Shown here: positions 33,243 through 45,402 of the stretch, piece by piece | Position numbering within the stretch: the first letter of the stretch is position 1 | Layout of the letters: the number at the start of each line of letters is the position of its first letter | NCBI GenBank assembly: GCA_011799875.1 | Contig: CM022297.1 | Location: forward strand, 368,075,105 to 368,139,104 | DNA length: 64,000 bases | Reading direction: 5' to 3' | Source: Thinopyrum elongatum | Lineage: Eukaryota; Streptophyta; Magnoliopsida; Poales; Poaceae | The notes under the pieces: model-generated | What the model was told of the DNA's origin: nothing | What the model saw: the letters and a program-made list of their open reading frames with translations, nothing else | Database searches by the model: none | Translations under genes and position numbers: made by a program

Positions 33243-34325
33243 CTCCTGCCTGCATCTACTACTATTACTCCACACATCGACCGCTTTCCAGCATGCATCT
33301 AGAGTATTAAGTTCATAAAGAATGGAGTAACGCCTTAAGTAAGATGACATGATGTGGAGGGATAAACTCAAGCAATATGATGAAAACCCCATGTTTTTAT
33401 CCTCGATGGCAACAATACAATACGTGCCTCGCTACCCCTACTATGTCACTGGGTGAGGACACCGCAAGATTGAACCCAAAACTAAGCACCTCTCCCATTG
33501 CAAGAAATACCAATCTTGTTGGCCAAACCAAACCGATAATTCAAAGAGAAATACAAAGATATGAAATCATGCATAAAAGAATTCAGAGAAGATTCAACTA
33601 ATATTCATAGATAGTCTGATCATAAATCCATAATTCATCAGATCTCGACAAACGCACCGCAAAAGAATATTACATCGGATAGATCTCCAAGAACATCAAG
33701 GAGAACATGGTATTGAGAATCAAAGAGAGAGAAGAAGCCATCTAGCTACTAGCTATGGACCCGTAGGTCTGAGGTAAACTACTCACGCTTTATCGGAGGG
33801 GCAATAGGGTTGATGTAGATGCCCTCCGTGATCGAATCCCCCTCCGGCAGATTGTCGGAAAAGGCCCCAAGATGGGATCTCATGGGAAGAGAAGGTTGCG
33901 GCGGTGGAAAAGTATTTTCGTGGCTCTCTTCTAGGGTTTTGGAATATATGTGAATTTATAGGACGAAGAAGTAGGTCGGTGGACTCTCGAGGGGGCCACA
34001 AGCCAGGGGGGCTTCCCCCCTAGGGTGCACCCCTACGGCTTGCCGTCTCCTCGTGGGTCTTCTGACTTCGACTCCAAGTCTCGTAGGTGTTTTCTGGTCA
34101 AAGAAAAATCATCGTAAAGTTTTATTCCGTTTGGACTCCGTTTGATATTCCTTTTCTGCGAAACTCAAAAATAAGGAAAAAATAGAAACTGGCACTGGGC
34201 TCTAGGTTAATAGGTTAGTCCCAAAAATAATATAAAATAGCATATTAATGCATCTAAAACATCCAAAACAGATAATATAATAGCATGGAACAATAAAAAA
34301 TTATAGATACGTTGGAGACGTATCA
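33243..34325 (-). repeat. 3' LTR of B2, second segment
   Basis: Continues the LTR interrupted at 23660 and ends GACGTATCA at 34325, the reverse complement of the LTR start. The reversed polypurine tract (AGCATCCCCAAGCTTAATTC) follows. The frame at 33377-33601 is inside the LTR and not a gene. Confidence 0.88.
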
Positions 34326-36689
34326 AGCATCCCCAAGCTTAATTCCTGCTCGTCCTTGAGTAGGTAAATGATAAAAACAGAATTTTTGATGTGGAATGCT
34401 ACCTAACAAATTTATCCTTGTAATTTTCTTTATTGTGGCACGAATGTATAGATCCATAAGAGTCAAAACAAAAGTTTAATATTGACATAAAAATAATAGT
34501 ACTTCAAGCATACTAATAAAGCAATCATGTCTTCTCAAAATAACATGGCCAAAGAAAGTTATCCCTACAAAATCATATAGTCTGGCTATGCTCCATCTTC
34601 ATCACACAAAGTATTAAATCATGCACAACCCCGATGACAAGCCAAGCAATTGTTTCATACTTTTGATGTTCTCAAACTTTTTCAACTTTCACGCAATACA
34701 TGAGCGTGAGCCATGGATATAGCACTATAGGTGGAATAGAATATGGTGGTTGTGGAGAAGACAAAAATAAGGAGATAGTCTCACATAAACTAGGCATATC
34801 AACAGGCTATGGAGAAGCCCATCAATAGATATCAATGTGAGTGAGTAGGGATTGCCATGCAACGGATGCACTAGAGCTATAAGTGTATGAAAGCTCAAAA
34901 AGAAACTAAGTGGGTGTGCATCCAACTCGCTTGCTCACGAAGACCTAGGGCACTTTGAGGAAGCCCATCATTGGAATATACAAGCCAAGTTATATGACGA
35001 AAATTCCCACTAGTATATGAAAGTGACAAAATAGGAGACTCTCTATCACGAAGATCATGGTGCTACTTTGTAGCACAAGTGTGGAAAAATGATAGTAGCA
35101 TTGCCCCTTCTCTCTTTTCTCTCATTTTTTTATTTTGGGCTCTTTGGCCTCTCTTTTTTTCTCTTCCTTTTTTTATTTTTCATCCGGAGTCTCATCCCGA
35201 GTTGTGGGGGAATCATAGTCTCCATCATCCTTTCCTCACATGGGACAATGCTCTAATAATGATGATCATCACACTTTTATTTACTTACAACTCAAGAATT
35301 ACAACTCAATACTTAGAACAAAAAATATGACTCTATATGAATGCCTCCGGTGGTGTACCGGGATGTGTAATGATCAAGAGAGACATGTATTAAAAATATG
35401 AATGGTGGCTTTGCCACAAATACGATGTCAACTACATGATCATGCAAAGCAATATGACAATGATGAAGCGTGTCATATTAAACAAAATGGTGGAAGTTGC
35501 ATGGCAATATATCTCGGAATGGCTATGGAAATGCCATAATAGGTAGGTATGGTGGCTGTTTTGAGGAAGGGTATATGGTGGGTTTAATGCACCGGCGAAA
35601 GTTGCATGGTACTAGAGAGGCTGGCAATGGTGGAAGGGTGAGAGTGCGTATAATCCATGGACTCAACATTAGTCATAAAGAACTCACATACTTATTGCAA
35701 AAGTCTATTAGCTATCGAAACAAAGTACTACACTCATGCTCCTAGGGGGATAGATTGGTAGGAAAAGACCATCGCTCGTCTCTGACCGCCACTCATAAGG
35801 AAGACAATAAATAAATAAACCATGCTCCGACTTCATTACATAACGGTTCACCATACGTGCATGCTACGGGAATCACAAACTTTAACACAAGTATTTCTAG
35901 CAATCCACAATTACTCACTAGCATGACTCTAATATCACCATCTTTATATCTCAAAACAATCAGAAGGAATCAAACCTCACATAGTATTCAATGCACTTTA
36001 TATGAAAGTTTTTATTATATCCCTCTTGGATGCCCATCATATTAGGACTAAATTCACAACCTAAGCAAATTACCATGCTGTTTAGAGACTCTCAAAATAA
36101 TATAAGTGAAGCAAGAGAGTTCAACAGTTTCTATAAAATAAAGCCACCGCCGTGCTCTAAAAAAGATATAAGTGAAGCACTAGAGCAAAATTGCCTAGCT
36201 CAAAAGATATAAGTGAAGCACATAGAGTATTCTAATAAATCATGATTCATGCGTGTCCCTCTCAAATGGTGTGTACAATAAGGATGATTGTGACAAACTA
36301 AAAAGCAAAGACTCATATCATACAAGACGCTCCAAGCAAAACACATATCATGTGGTGAATAAAAATATAGCCTCAAGTAAATTTACCGATAGACGAAGAC
36401 GAAAGAGGGGATGCCTTCTGGGGCATCCCCAAGCTTAGGCTCTTGGTTGTCCTTGAATATTACCTTGGGGTGCCTTGGGCATCCCCAAGCTTAGGCCCTT
36501 GCCACTCCTTATTCCATAGTCCATCAAATCTTTACCCAAAACTTGAAAACTTCACAACACAAAACTCAACAGAAAACTCATGAGATCCGTTAGTATAAAA
36601 AAACAATCACCACTCTTTGTACTCTTGTGAACTCATTCTTTATTTATATTGGTGTAATATCTACTGTATTCAAACTTCTCCATGATTCA
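34326..36689 (-). other. 3' internal noncoding region of B2
   Basis: Inverted counterpart of B1 1-2210; no supportable gene. It contains GGGGATGCC/GGCATCCCC (36407-36430) and the hairpin set at 36088-36230. Interrupted by Tat1 after ATTCA (36685-36689). Confidence 0.75.
36088..36230 (-). other. Tandem hairpins with a shared loop (B2)
   Basis: Plus-strand coordinates: ACTCTC 36088-36093 pairs with GAGAGT 36115-36120; TGCTCTA 36153-36159 pairs with TAGAGCA 36181-36187; a third, weak unit lies at 36199-36227. At the first site B1 has ACTCTCA/TGTGAGT, so both arms differ between copies while pairing is kept. Confidence 0.6.
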
Positions 36690-37563
36690 TGTCGGCATTC
36701 TGGGAACCAGGGTACCCAGACTTGCCTGCCTGCGGCCCACGGCGTGGCTTTGTCAACGGCCTGGTACGGCCCATCTTCAGCACCTTCAAGACAAGACCCT
36801 CATGAGGGGCCAAGCCTCGCGAGGCGGACGACGTCAAGACCTCCGGAGGGAGCGGCTCCTCAGGCTGGCTCCCGAGGAGCGGAGATTTCTATGCAAGCAC
36901 CCATCCCATGAGGTCTGGGTGACGCAAGCCATGACGACCAAGGCCAGGTGGGCGCCAGTGGGCGCAGACCAGCAGGTTTCCTCTTTGGTGCTAAGGAGGC
37001 AACTGCAGGCGCGGAGTCCCGAGGAATCACCCAAAGGTTTCCATTCCCGTGCAACAAGACCAAGACCGCCAGGACGGCAGGATGGATGTCATCGCCGAGC
37101 CCACCATGATGTCACGACCAGAAGCTTTGCAGGCGAAGACCACCTTTCATCAGGATAAGATGTACTACTTGTCCCCCTTCAAAATTGGCCACTGTGGAAT
37201 CCCTTCCCGCCTTCGCTTGGAGGAAGAGGACCAAGGCCACTATAAATATAGCTTAGTCACCACCGTAGCAGGGATGGATCGAATCCTCAGCTCAAACCCA
37301 CACAAGAACAGACCTCCTGAGGTTGTTCTTCCCCTGTACTAGTTCATCCTCAGCCCCTCGCGAGGCTAATCAACCCCAATGTAGGAGTAGGGTCTTACAC
37401 CGCAAGGTGACCCGAACCTGGGTAAACTGCCATGTCCCTTTCCTTTCCTGTTCATCGAGCTAGGCCGTGAGAGCGACGAATCAGTTGGCTGGAGAGGTGG
37501 AGTTCTTCGCACACGCCCCAGAGTTTGAACCTTTCTTTGGTCTGCGGAGCCCTGAATTTGACA
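36690..37563 (+). repeat. 5' LTR of Tat1
   Basis: The LTR is 874 bp, opening TGTCGGCATTCTGGGAACC and ending CCTGAATTTGACA. It pairs with 45403-46277. The frames inside it are not genes. Confidence 0.9.
37241..37250 (+). promoter_or_regulatory. LTR TATA box (Tat1)
   Basis: TATAAATATA. The same box begins at 45955 in the 3' LTR. Confidence 0.6.
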
Positions 37564-37565
37564 TT

Positions 37566-37583
37566 TGGCGCGCCAGGTAGGGG
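37566..37583 (+). promoter_or_regulatory. Primer binding site (Tat1)
   Basis: TGGCGCGCCAGGTAGGGG lies directly after the LTR. Tat2 has TGGCGCACCAGGTAGGGG at the same place. I do not assign the primer tRNA. Confidence 0.7.
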
Positions 37584-37635
37584 CGTGTCGAAGCCTCTCT
37601 TCCATCAGTCATTTCGCCGCCGTTTCGCCATTCTC

Positions 37636-39419
37636 ATGGCCGACGCTCATCGAGTTCGTGCCGAGCGCCGGGCAGCCGTCGCCCCCCGCGTTGCTCAGAC
37701 AGCACTTGCAGGCGATGGTGCCCCCGCCGCTCCCCGTCACCTGCGGCCAACGCTGCCATCAGCCCCACGGTCCATGAGCAGCAGGACTCGTCGCTGCCAC
37801 CTTCCGTGCGGCGCGATGGTCGCACCGCCACTCCGTCGCTGACCCCGGCCGCTGCTTCATCTTCCCATGCTCATCACGGGCCGGCGAACGCGCAGGCTGC
37901 GTTGCTCATGGCGCGCGAGCTTCTGCGCTATCGTCCGGCCGACGACCTCTACGAGGACTGGCTGGACCGCATTGCCGAGCTCGTCAGCGCCGCTGGAGAA
38001 GCTCCTGCGCCGTCTCGCTCGCTGCCTTCCCCGCTGCCTCAGGGGGGGCGACGTAGCCCATGGTGCGCCTCCTCCTCCTCTCCGGTGCGATGTCATTCCC
38101 GAGCCAAGGCGCGAGGCCCCCCAGCGTGACCCGCCGCGCAGGGCACCGACGCGTGACGAAGAAAGCTGCCAGGTGGTGTAGCAGCCTCAAGGAGAGGCGC
38201 GTGCGCTCCCAGCACTGCCACGTCAAGACCGTGTGCCACCCGAGGCGGCGGCACGTGGACGCCAAGACCAGGCTCCCCCTCTGCGGCGGGCTCCCGTGAG
38301 CGCGGCAGGCTGCTGAGCGTTCACTCCGAAGCTGCGCCGCGTCGTCTGGCCCAGCAAGTTCAAGTCAGATCTGCCTCCGCGCTATGACGGCACCCCTGAC
38401 CCTGCTGAGTTCCTCCAGCTCTATGAGCTGAGCATCGAGGCGGCGAACAGCGACAAGAGGGTCATGGCGAACTGGTTTCCCATGGCTCTCAAGGATGGCG
38501 CGCGCTCGTGGCTCCTGAACCTCCCAGTGGGATCGATCTCCTCCTGAGATGAGCTGCGTGAGCGCTTCATCGCCAACTTCCAGGGCACTCGCGATCGCGC
38601 CCCTGCTACAGGTGACCTGCGGCGCATCAAGCAGCAGCCAGGGGAGACCTTGCACAAATACATCCAGCGCTTCACCACCGTTCGCCTCAAGATCCCGAAG
38701 GTGTCGGATTAGGCCATCATTTCGGCATTCACTGATGGCGTCCGGGATGTCAAGATGATGGAAGAGCTCACCGTACACGAGGACCTGTGCTCGGCTCTGG
38801 AGATGTTCAACATGGCAACCAGGTGCGTGAGGGCAGAGGAAGGTCGCCTCTCCCTCCTTGAGCTCCCGAAGGCCGACCCTAAAGACAAGAAGGCCAAGGC
38901 CAAGGACGTGAAGCGCAAGGGCCCGACTGTGCTCGCAGCCGAGCCCGAGATGAAGCGCGACTGCGACCACCCCAAGTCCTCCAAGGGCAGCCGCCCGTTC
39001 TGCGTCTTCCACAACGTCCACAACCACAAGACCAACGACTGCCAAGAGCTCAAGGCCATCCAAGACGGGCGCCTTGGCCGCCGCCCTGAGCGCAACGACT
39101 GTGGCTATGGCCATGGAGGAGGCCATGGTGGAGGCCGCTGGGACAATCGCCGACCCCTGCCAGGACTTGGCGTGACCAACCTCGTGAGGATCGCTGGCAG
39201 CACCAGCCTCGCGACGGCCCCTGGAGGGACCAGCCCCATGAAGACCGTCCCCAGGGCAACGCCGACCTTCCTCCGCTGCTGCCGCCACCAAGGAGGAACG
39301 ATGACCACCACCAAGATGATGGGGCCGGGGGCTTCCAAGAGCCTCGTGCTATTGCCTGCATCCTGGGTGGCGCTCAGGCCCCCGCCTCCCATCGCGTCTT
39401 CAAGCAGTTCGCTCGTGAG
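37636..39419 (+). pseudogene. gag (Tat1)
   Basis: The ATG at 37636 opens MADAHRVRAERRAA. The frame shifts near 37800 (then LLRYRPADDLYEDWLDRI) and again several times to 38340. The capsid-type core follows: LPPRYDGTPDPAEFL, ANWFPMALKDGARSW, FIANFQGTRD and LHKYIQRFT, with TGA near 38546 and TAG near 38711. A histidine/cysteine knuckle-like motif (CVFHNVHNHKTNDC) lies near 39000. Many indels and stops make it non-functional. Confidence 0.75.
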
Positions 39420-39953
39420 GTGAACGCGGCACTCCCCAAGCTCGAGGCGTCGCATCTCCTCAGGTGGTCCAAGTACGCCATCACCTTTGACTCTATGGAT
39501 CAACTCAAGTGTGCGGCCACCGCCGGCACGCTCCCAATGCTCTGCTCGCCGACCATCAGCAACGTCCTCGTCACCAAGACTCTCATCGACGGAGGTGCGG
39601 GGCTGAATGTCCTCTCTGCTGAGACATTCGAGAGGCTCCAGGTGCCCTACGACTAGCTCCTCCCCACCAAGCCCTTCTCAGGGGTGACCGACGGCTCCAC
39701 CGTCCCCCTGGGGCAGATTCGCCTCCCTGTCACCTTCGGCAAGTGCGACAACTTCTGCACCGAGCTTATCGACTTCGACGTCGCCCACATTCGCCTCCCG
39801 TACAATGCCATCCTCGGGTACCCAGCCCTAGCCAAGTTCATGGCAGTGACTCATCATGGCTACAATGTCCTCAAGATGCCAGGAAGCGGCGGCATCATCA
39901 CGGTCGCCTGCGACGAGAAGGATGCGGTGTGCTCCCTCGAGCGCGCCTACTAG
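39420..39953 (+). pseudogene. Retropepsin-like protease (Tat1)
   Basis: Catalytic motif LIDGGAGLNVLS (Asp codon 39588-39590), then LPYNAILGYPALAKF. A TAG at 39654-39656 interrupts after LQVPYD, and the frame ends at a TAG at 39951-39953. The layout matches Tat2's protease. Confidence 0.75.
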
Positions 39954-40553
39954 GCCGCGGCAGCCGGGAACTCAGATGACGGGGGTGCCATCCATCCTCC
40001 TGAGGCCATCCCCAAGAAGAAGAAGCAGCTCCTCCTTAGAGGCACTCAGGAGGCTGGTGCATCCGACGATCGTGCCTCAGGTCTTGCGCCCAATGCTGGG
40101 GCGCCTTCCTGTCTTGCATAGGAAGGCGCGCCCGGCGCCCCTCTCAAGCTGGGCTCGGGGGCTCTCCTCTGGAGGGCCTCTGATCTGGCCAGCATCACGA
40201 GGGAGGCGTTCGGGCACCATGTGGAGGCGTGTTTCAACGCGCACTTCCGTGAGCAGGGCGCAGGGCGCGGGGCGCTAGGCGCTCAGGAGTTCATCACCAA
40301 GGCGATTGAGGAGCTTCAGGAGGCGCGAGCCATGCGTGGTGAGCGCCGCCCACCATCACTCAGTGCAGCTGCTGCCCCTGACATGGGTGGCGAGCTGCGT
40401 GTCTGCGTCAACATCACAGGGCTCAACAGGGCCGCTTCTCAGGAGGGCTTCTGGCCGTCCCGTGTCGGCCGGAGTGGGGGCTGCCCCCGCAGCTATGTCC
40501 GCATGCCTTTCAGCCTGCTGAACATGGCCGCCATGCACCAGCGCTACATGTAG
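39954..40553 (+). pseudogene. Reverse transcriptase remnant with internal deletion (Tat1)
   Basis: After a linker, the RT start survives as ELRVCVNITGLNRA (compare WRLCIDFTDLNKA in Tat2). About 15 residues later the frame reads SYVRMPFSLLNMA (compare CFVRMPFGLKSAG). The segment between, holding the PFPLPRID and FLDSYSGYHQI blocks, is missing. The frame stops at 40551-40553; the YMDD block, RNase H and integrase are absent. This is a large deletion, not only point decay. Confidence 0.75.
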
Positions 40554-40950
40554 GGCATCCTGGCGGCTCATGAGGCAAGCGCCAGGCAATCCTGACGGAG
40601 GAGGCGCTGGACTCTCGCGAGCCTCCCGGACCTCCAGAGCCCCCCGAGACTCAGGAGCCGGACGACTCATGAGGAGCGACTTCTGCGGCATGCATCTTCA
40701 GCTGCTCCAACACTTCTACAACGACGTTGCTAGGTGACTTTTTGGTTCGTTCAATTGAGGGCGCCCCTCGGGCTGCATTATCCTCAAGCTGTACGGGTCC
40801 GTCCCTGCAGCGTGTACCGTTTTGCGCATGAATCAGAACTGGCCTTACCCTTTCATGAGTTGCTTTATGTTATCACCTGCATGTCCGGTGCTTCGCCACC
40901 ATGAATGTCATGCGCCCTCACAAACCCGCCCGCGACCGCATCATGATTAA

Positions 40951-41311
40951 GGACTGGCACGGCGTCTGTGCTCGGGTTAGTCCCTGCAGCGTCGCTAAAC
41001 CCAAGTGGCTGAGCTCTGTCTCGCGGGCCAGCTCCCGTGTACGTCACCTCCCATGGTCCTTGGTGCCTTGTTCTCGCATGAGCTAATCGGGAGTGGATGA
41101 GTTAGGGCGTGCGGCCTGGTGCCTGGCCGCCGCGGGAGCCGCGCGTCGGTTGTCTTTCTTTAGGATTGTCGCATGAGAAGACTGGGCACGGCGTCTGTGC
41201 TCGGGTCCGTCCCTGCAGCGTCGATAAACCCAATAGCTGAGCTCTATCTGGCAGGCCAGCCCCATTCACGTCACCTCCTGGGGTCGTCGGTGTTTGGCCT
41301 TCTCATGCGAT
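40951..41311 (+). repeat. Diverged direct repeat, period about 229 bp (Tat1)
   Basis: GCACGGCGTCTGTGCTCGG is at 40957 and 41186. Both are followed by GTCCCTGCAGCGTCG and AAACCCAA, GCTGAGCTCT, then ACGTCACCTCC. A partial third unit (GTCCGTCCCTGCAGCGT) lies near 40798. Confidence 0.75.
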
Positions 41312-41863
41312 ATCCTCCGGAGATTCACTCGGCGCAGGCCACCTGACCATCTCGCAGGCCCCTTGCAAATGTTCTGAACCAAAAATTTAGGCGCAACCCG
41401 CCTTGAGGTAGGGCCTCGTGGGTCCCGCGCTGGCTCACGGGTGCCCATACACACCTCCTCCAGTCCTGTCGTGCAAGCCACGTGCCAGGACGGGGCTGTA
41501 CACGCCCCGGAGTCTCCCCTCAGAGGGAGCTCCCACCCACGCACCAGTGGAAGCCCCATGCTCCACGCTGGTGGACGACATGGTCGAGGAGCGGCTATGC
41601 CCATGCAAGAGTGGAAGCACCATGCTCCGCGCTGGTGAATAAACAACTAAGGGCACCCTAGCGGCTGCAATAACCTCAAGAGGGCCACCAGGCTCGCCGT
41701 TCGGCCTCACTACGCTGCTTTCCCCATGGGAGAGTCGCGCGAGGGGGCTGGGCACGGGGGCTACGCTCAGGTCACGCCTGGCATACGCCACCTCATCAGG
41801 TCCCTCGGACCTGGTCTTCTTGTGTCCCTCCCGAGCAAAAGTCGGCGAGGAAAGGTATGGAGA

Positions 41864-42205
41864 GCTGTTCGTACGTCAAGGGGGACCCCTGAGCATCGCG
41901 ACTTAGGGGCCTCACTGGTCACGTAGCCCCTCACCCCTTGGTCTCGTCCTGGTGATTCGGATGCCCCAACGGTGGTTGAGGCATGCGCGGGGCCGGGCCC
42001 TGCCGACGCAGAACACTAAAGACGATACTCATGTTTCCTTCACGAGGGCTGTTCGTACGTCATGGGGGACCCCTGAGCATCGCGACCCAGGGGCCTCACT
42101 GGTCACGTAGCCCCTCACCCCTTGGTCTCGTCCTGGTGATCCGGACGCCCCAACGGCGGTTGAGGCATGCGCGGGGCCGGGCCCTGCCGACGCAGAACAC
42201 TAAAG
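41864..42205 (+). repeat. Near-identical tandem repeat, period 184 bp (Tat1)
   Basis: The 158-bp unit 41864-42021 recurs at 42048-42205 with only a few changes: GCTGTTCGTACGTCA at the start and GACGCAGAACACTAAAG at the end. Its high identity against diverged surroundings points to recent local duplication. Confidence 0.85.
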
Positions 42206-42353
42206 CAAACAGAAAGGAAATTGCGGAGTCCTAGCGAATTATTACAAAACATAATGTCTCTTAAGTTCAAAGCAGAAGTTCTCACGCCTCCGCGAGGCAC
42301 GGTAAATGTCGAAGGATCGATCTGGGAGGAAGCGCCACCTTCGAGCCTCTTCT

Positions 42354-45021
42354 TCAACCTTGGTTGCCGCCGTCACCCGCCTTGGGGAGCCCGTCGTCAA
42401 CAATGCTGCCGCCGTCCTCACCGCCGGCTCCGATCATCGCAGCCGCGGGGTTGACGCCGAGAAACTTCTGCAGCAGGGCCTCCACCTGCTTCTTCACAAC
42501 CTCAGCAACAGTGTCGCGGGATTCAGGAGCGACAGGTTTGATCAGTGCGCCAAGGTCGAAGCTTGGGTCCCGGAGGTGGAGGTAGCTGAAGACGCGCGTC
42601 GCGGCCGCGGTGAAAAGCGCGCGGCTCTCCCCCTCCACCATGGCGCCCACTCCGGCAACGATGCCCTCAAGCGATTCGGTGATCTTAGGGAGCAGCCTAG
42701 TGAGGCCTTCCTCTGGAGTCGCCAGTGGCTTCTCGTACCCTTCTCCGTAAAGGGACTGCAGCGCCGTGCGGGACCTCAGCTCGAGGGAGACGAAGGCGTC
42801 GCGTCCTACGGCTGCCGCCTTCTCGGCCGCGGCGAGGGTCTTCTTCCTGGCCTCCAGCCGGGCCATCTCCTCAGAAACAAGCTTGGCATGAGCCGCCTGG
42901 GCCCTATCCGCCTCCTCCTTCAGCTTGCCCAGGCGGCTCCGCTCCGTGGCCTGTTCCTGGGCTGCCTGGTCCAGCTCGGCGTCGCGATCAGCGAGCGCAG
43001 CCTCCCGGGCCTTGAGCTCCTCCTCCCGCTCCTGGAGCCGACGGGTGTGGGCGGCCTGCTCTTCATGGAGGGCCTTCAGCTCGACCTCCGCCGTGTTGTA
43101 GCGCTCCTTGGCGGACGCTGCGTTGACCAACGCCGCGTCGCGGGCCATCGTGGCCTTGCCGGCCTCCTTCCTGCCCTCCACGGCGGCAGCCTCGGCCTAG
43201 CCCCAGTCCATCCTGACGGACACGTCGGCCTGGAGCCACCCCGAGATCAGCCCTAGATGTCCCGACATCATGCACTTGTCAGCACCCTGAAGATCGGTCC
43301 GGAGCTGGTTCAGCGTGGTGTAGGCCTCCTCCAAAACACCGGGCTTAGCAGAGGGGTCATGGTCCACCAACGCGAGGGTTTGGGGAGGAGGCGGCACCGA
43401 CGTCTGGACTAGCGCCACCACAGCGGCAAGGGCAACTGGGGCTCCGGGGCCCTTTAACCCCCCTGGGTACGACGGGGATGGGTGGCTTCGGAGTCTGCTG
43501 GCCCATGGAGGCAGCTTCCTCCTGAGGCTCCACCACCGCGCCTTGAGGGACCCGCTCTATCGCAAGAGGACGCGAAGCGGTCTCCTCCGTCTGCGCTGAG
43601 GTCACTGTGGCTGTGGCGCGCGGTGTGGCCTCAGGGGCCCTGGCTTCCTCCTTCCTCTTCTTCACCACGGTCTCCACCTTGGTTACCAGGAGAAGAGCAT
43701 CGCGGGCACGGTGTCAAGGATGGAAAACAAAGGCAAGATAAAGATACTTACTCGTCAGTGGCAATGTATGCCCTTTTTCTGGCCAGGGCCGGGGCGCCCC
43801 CGATCTTCTTGAGCACAGGTTTCGTCGTGCCCTGAGGATCGGTGGGGCTCACGGCGGCCGGCCTCGGCGCGGCGGCGACGAACGGCGAGGCAGTAGCATC
43901 ACCTCGGGGAAGCGACGCCGCCTCGCCCTTCTTCGGAGTCGCTCGGCCCAACCTCCGCAAGGGGGTGGCACCGGACCTCGTCACGACCCCGGTGGAGCGC
44001 GGAGTCCCCTCGACCGGGGGCTCGGCGTCGTCGTCGTCATCGGAGAGGCCGCGGAGAAGCTCGCTCCGCGACAAAGGAGGAGCCCCCGCCGTGTCATCCA
44101 CTGTCGCCTCCGAGTCCTCCTCCCCTCTCTCCTTGACGTCGTCGCCGTAAGACAACACCACTGGGGAGTTGGGGAGCTCAGGCGGCACAAGCCCTAGCTC
44201 GTTGAAGACAAGCATGGTGGCGACCAGCTCCGCCCCGTCACCACGACGGTACAGCAGGATGTAGGCCGCCGGGAGGCCGCCTGGATCCTTCTCGAGAAGA
44301 GTGTGCATAGCCTTGTCCAGCGCCTTGCCCGACTGGCTCCCTGGGTGCAGCCGGATGTCGTCATCTGCACCCTTGAAGTCCCACAGGGGGCGCGAGTGTG
44401 CCTGAAGCGGGCCCACGCGCTGTGTCAGGAACTCTTTGACGAGCATGGCCCCCGTCAGCACCCCGGCCTCCATGTTCGCCGTCATCTTCCTCAGGACCGG
44501 TGCCGCCTGGGGGTCGATGAGCTTCTCATGAGCCCAGCAATCAAGCTTCTCCGGCAGCTCAGTCGGCAATTCCAACCGCGCGTGGGAGCCCTTGGCATCC
44601 ATGAAAACCCACTTGTGCCGAAAGTTCTCCACTTTCTTCCCGGCCCTCATGAGTGTGTTGCCCGTATGGGCCGCAGTGAAGGAGACGCAGCCGGAGCGCT
44701 GGGTCTGGTCGTGCATCCGGAGGATGAAGAAGTGGCGGAGAAGCGCAACGGAGGGCGTCACGCCCACAAACTCCTCGCAGTAGAAGGCGAAGATGGACAG
44801 GAGGAGGATGGAGTTGGGTTGCAGGTGCAAGGCCTGAATCTGGTAGTAGTCCAGGACGACGATGAAGAACCTGGAGAAAGGCAGGACGAGGCCCGCGAAG
44901 ACGCTGTGAAGGAAGAAGGGGTAGAGCCGGCCAAGAGCACCGTCTCCCTCCCCTCATTGTCGTTGCTCGCCGTCAGCGGTAGCGCGGCGGCGAAGTGCTT
45001 CCTCTCGGTAATGGAGGACAT
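42354..45021 (-). pseudogene. Antisense gene of Tat1 (plant gypsy-type 'transposase_28'-like N-part, coiled-coil C-part)
   Basis: Minus strand, opposite to gag-pol. The likely ATG is 45019-45021 (MSSITERKHFAAAL). After a frameshift near 44950 the frame reads LYPFFLHSVFAGLV, then the long block LQPNSILLLSIFAFYC, SVALLRHFFILR, ENFRHKWVFMD and LVKEFLTQRVGPLQAHSRP to about 44330. An acidic, low-complexity middle follows. At 43750-43751 a GTAAGTAT looks like a splice donor, with an AG at 43678-43679. Downstream frames: 43677-43357, a shift, 43421-43197 ending in TAG, then in the same frame 43181-42354, a strongly helical coiled coil (AHTRRLQEREEELKAREAAL). The N-part resembles the Pfam 'putative gypsy type transposon' family from memory. 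Role unknown. Confidence 0.65.
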
Positions 45022-45402
45022 ACCAAAGGCTAGCGCAGGAGAAGAGGAGGAGCTCGCGGCCTGCGTGACCGCCTTTGCCTTCCCAGACTCCATCCGAAGG
45101 ATTTCGGGGAAGGGGTACGAAATGGAGGAAGAGCTCGGCCAGATCCAGAGATGCTCTCGGCAGGAAGAAAGGGGATCGGGCAAGGCGAGGAGAAGGCAAC
45201 AAAGGCTCGGAGCCATGCGCCAGTCTTTTTGTCAGCCTGGGGGCGGTTACCGAGGCAGCGTGGGGAAGTGGAGACGCCCACGTCCCATCAAGCGCCACGC
45301 GTCGACCTGTCCCGCAGGCGATTGGGGCCCATGGCGCTTCGCCCTTGCCCTTTGGCTTTGCCTCGAAGCCAAGTCCGAGCGCGCCTTGGCCCCGGGGGCT
45401 AC

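Larger units (their letters stand above)
40554..42353 (+). other. Repeat-rich 3' noncoding region of Tat1
   Basis: No supportable gene on either strand. It contains at least two sets of tandem repeats (40951-41311 and 41864-42205) and short repeats near 41547 and 41611 (GTGGAAGC.CCATGCTCC, period 64). Confidence 0.65.

Noticed and set aside
38365..39291. Minus-strand open frame of 308 codons
   Set aside because: It is opposite to the recognisable Gag of Tat1; no domain of its own.
42306..43256. Plus-strand open frame of 316 codons in Tat1
   Set aside because: It is the shadow of the minus-strand coiled-coil frame (42354-43181), which has the heptad pattern and fits the antisense gene.
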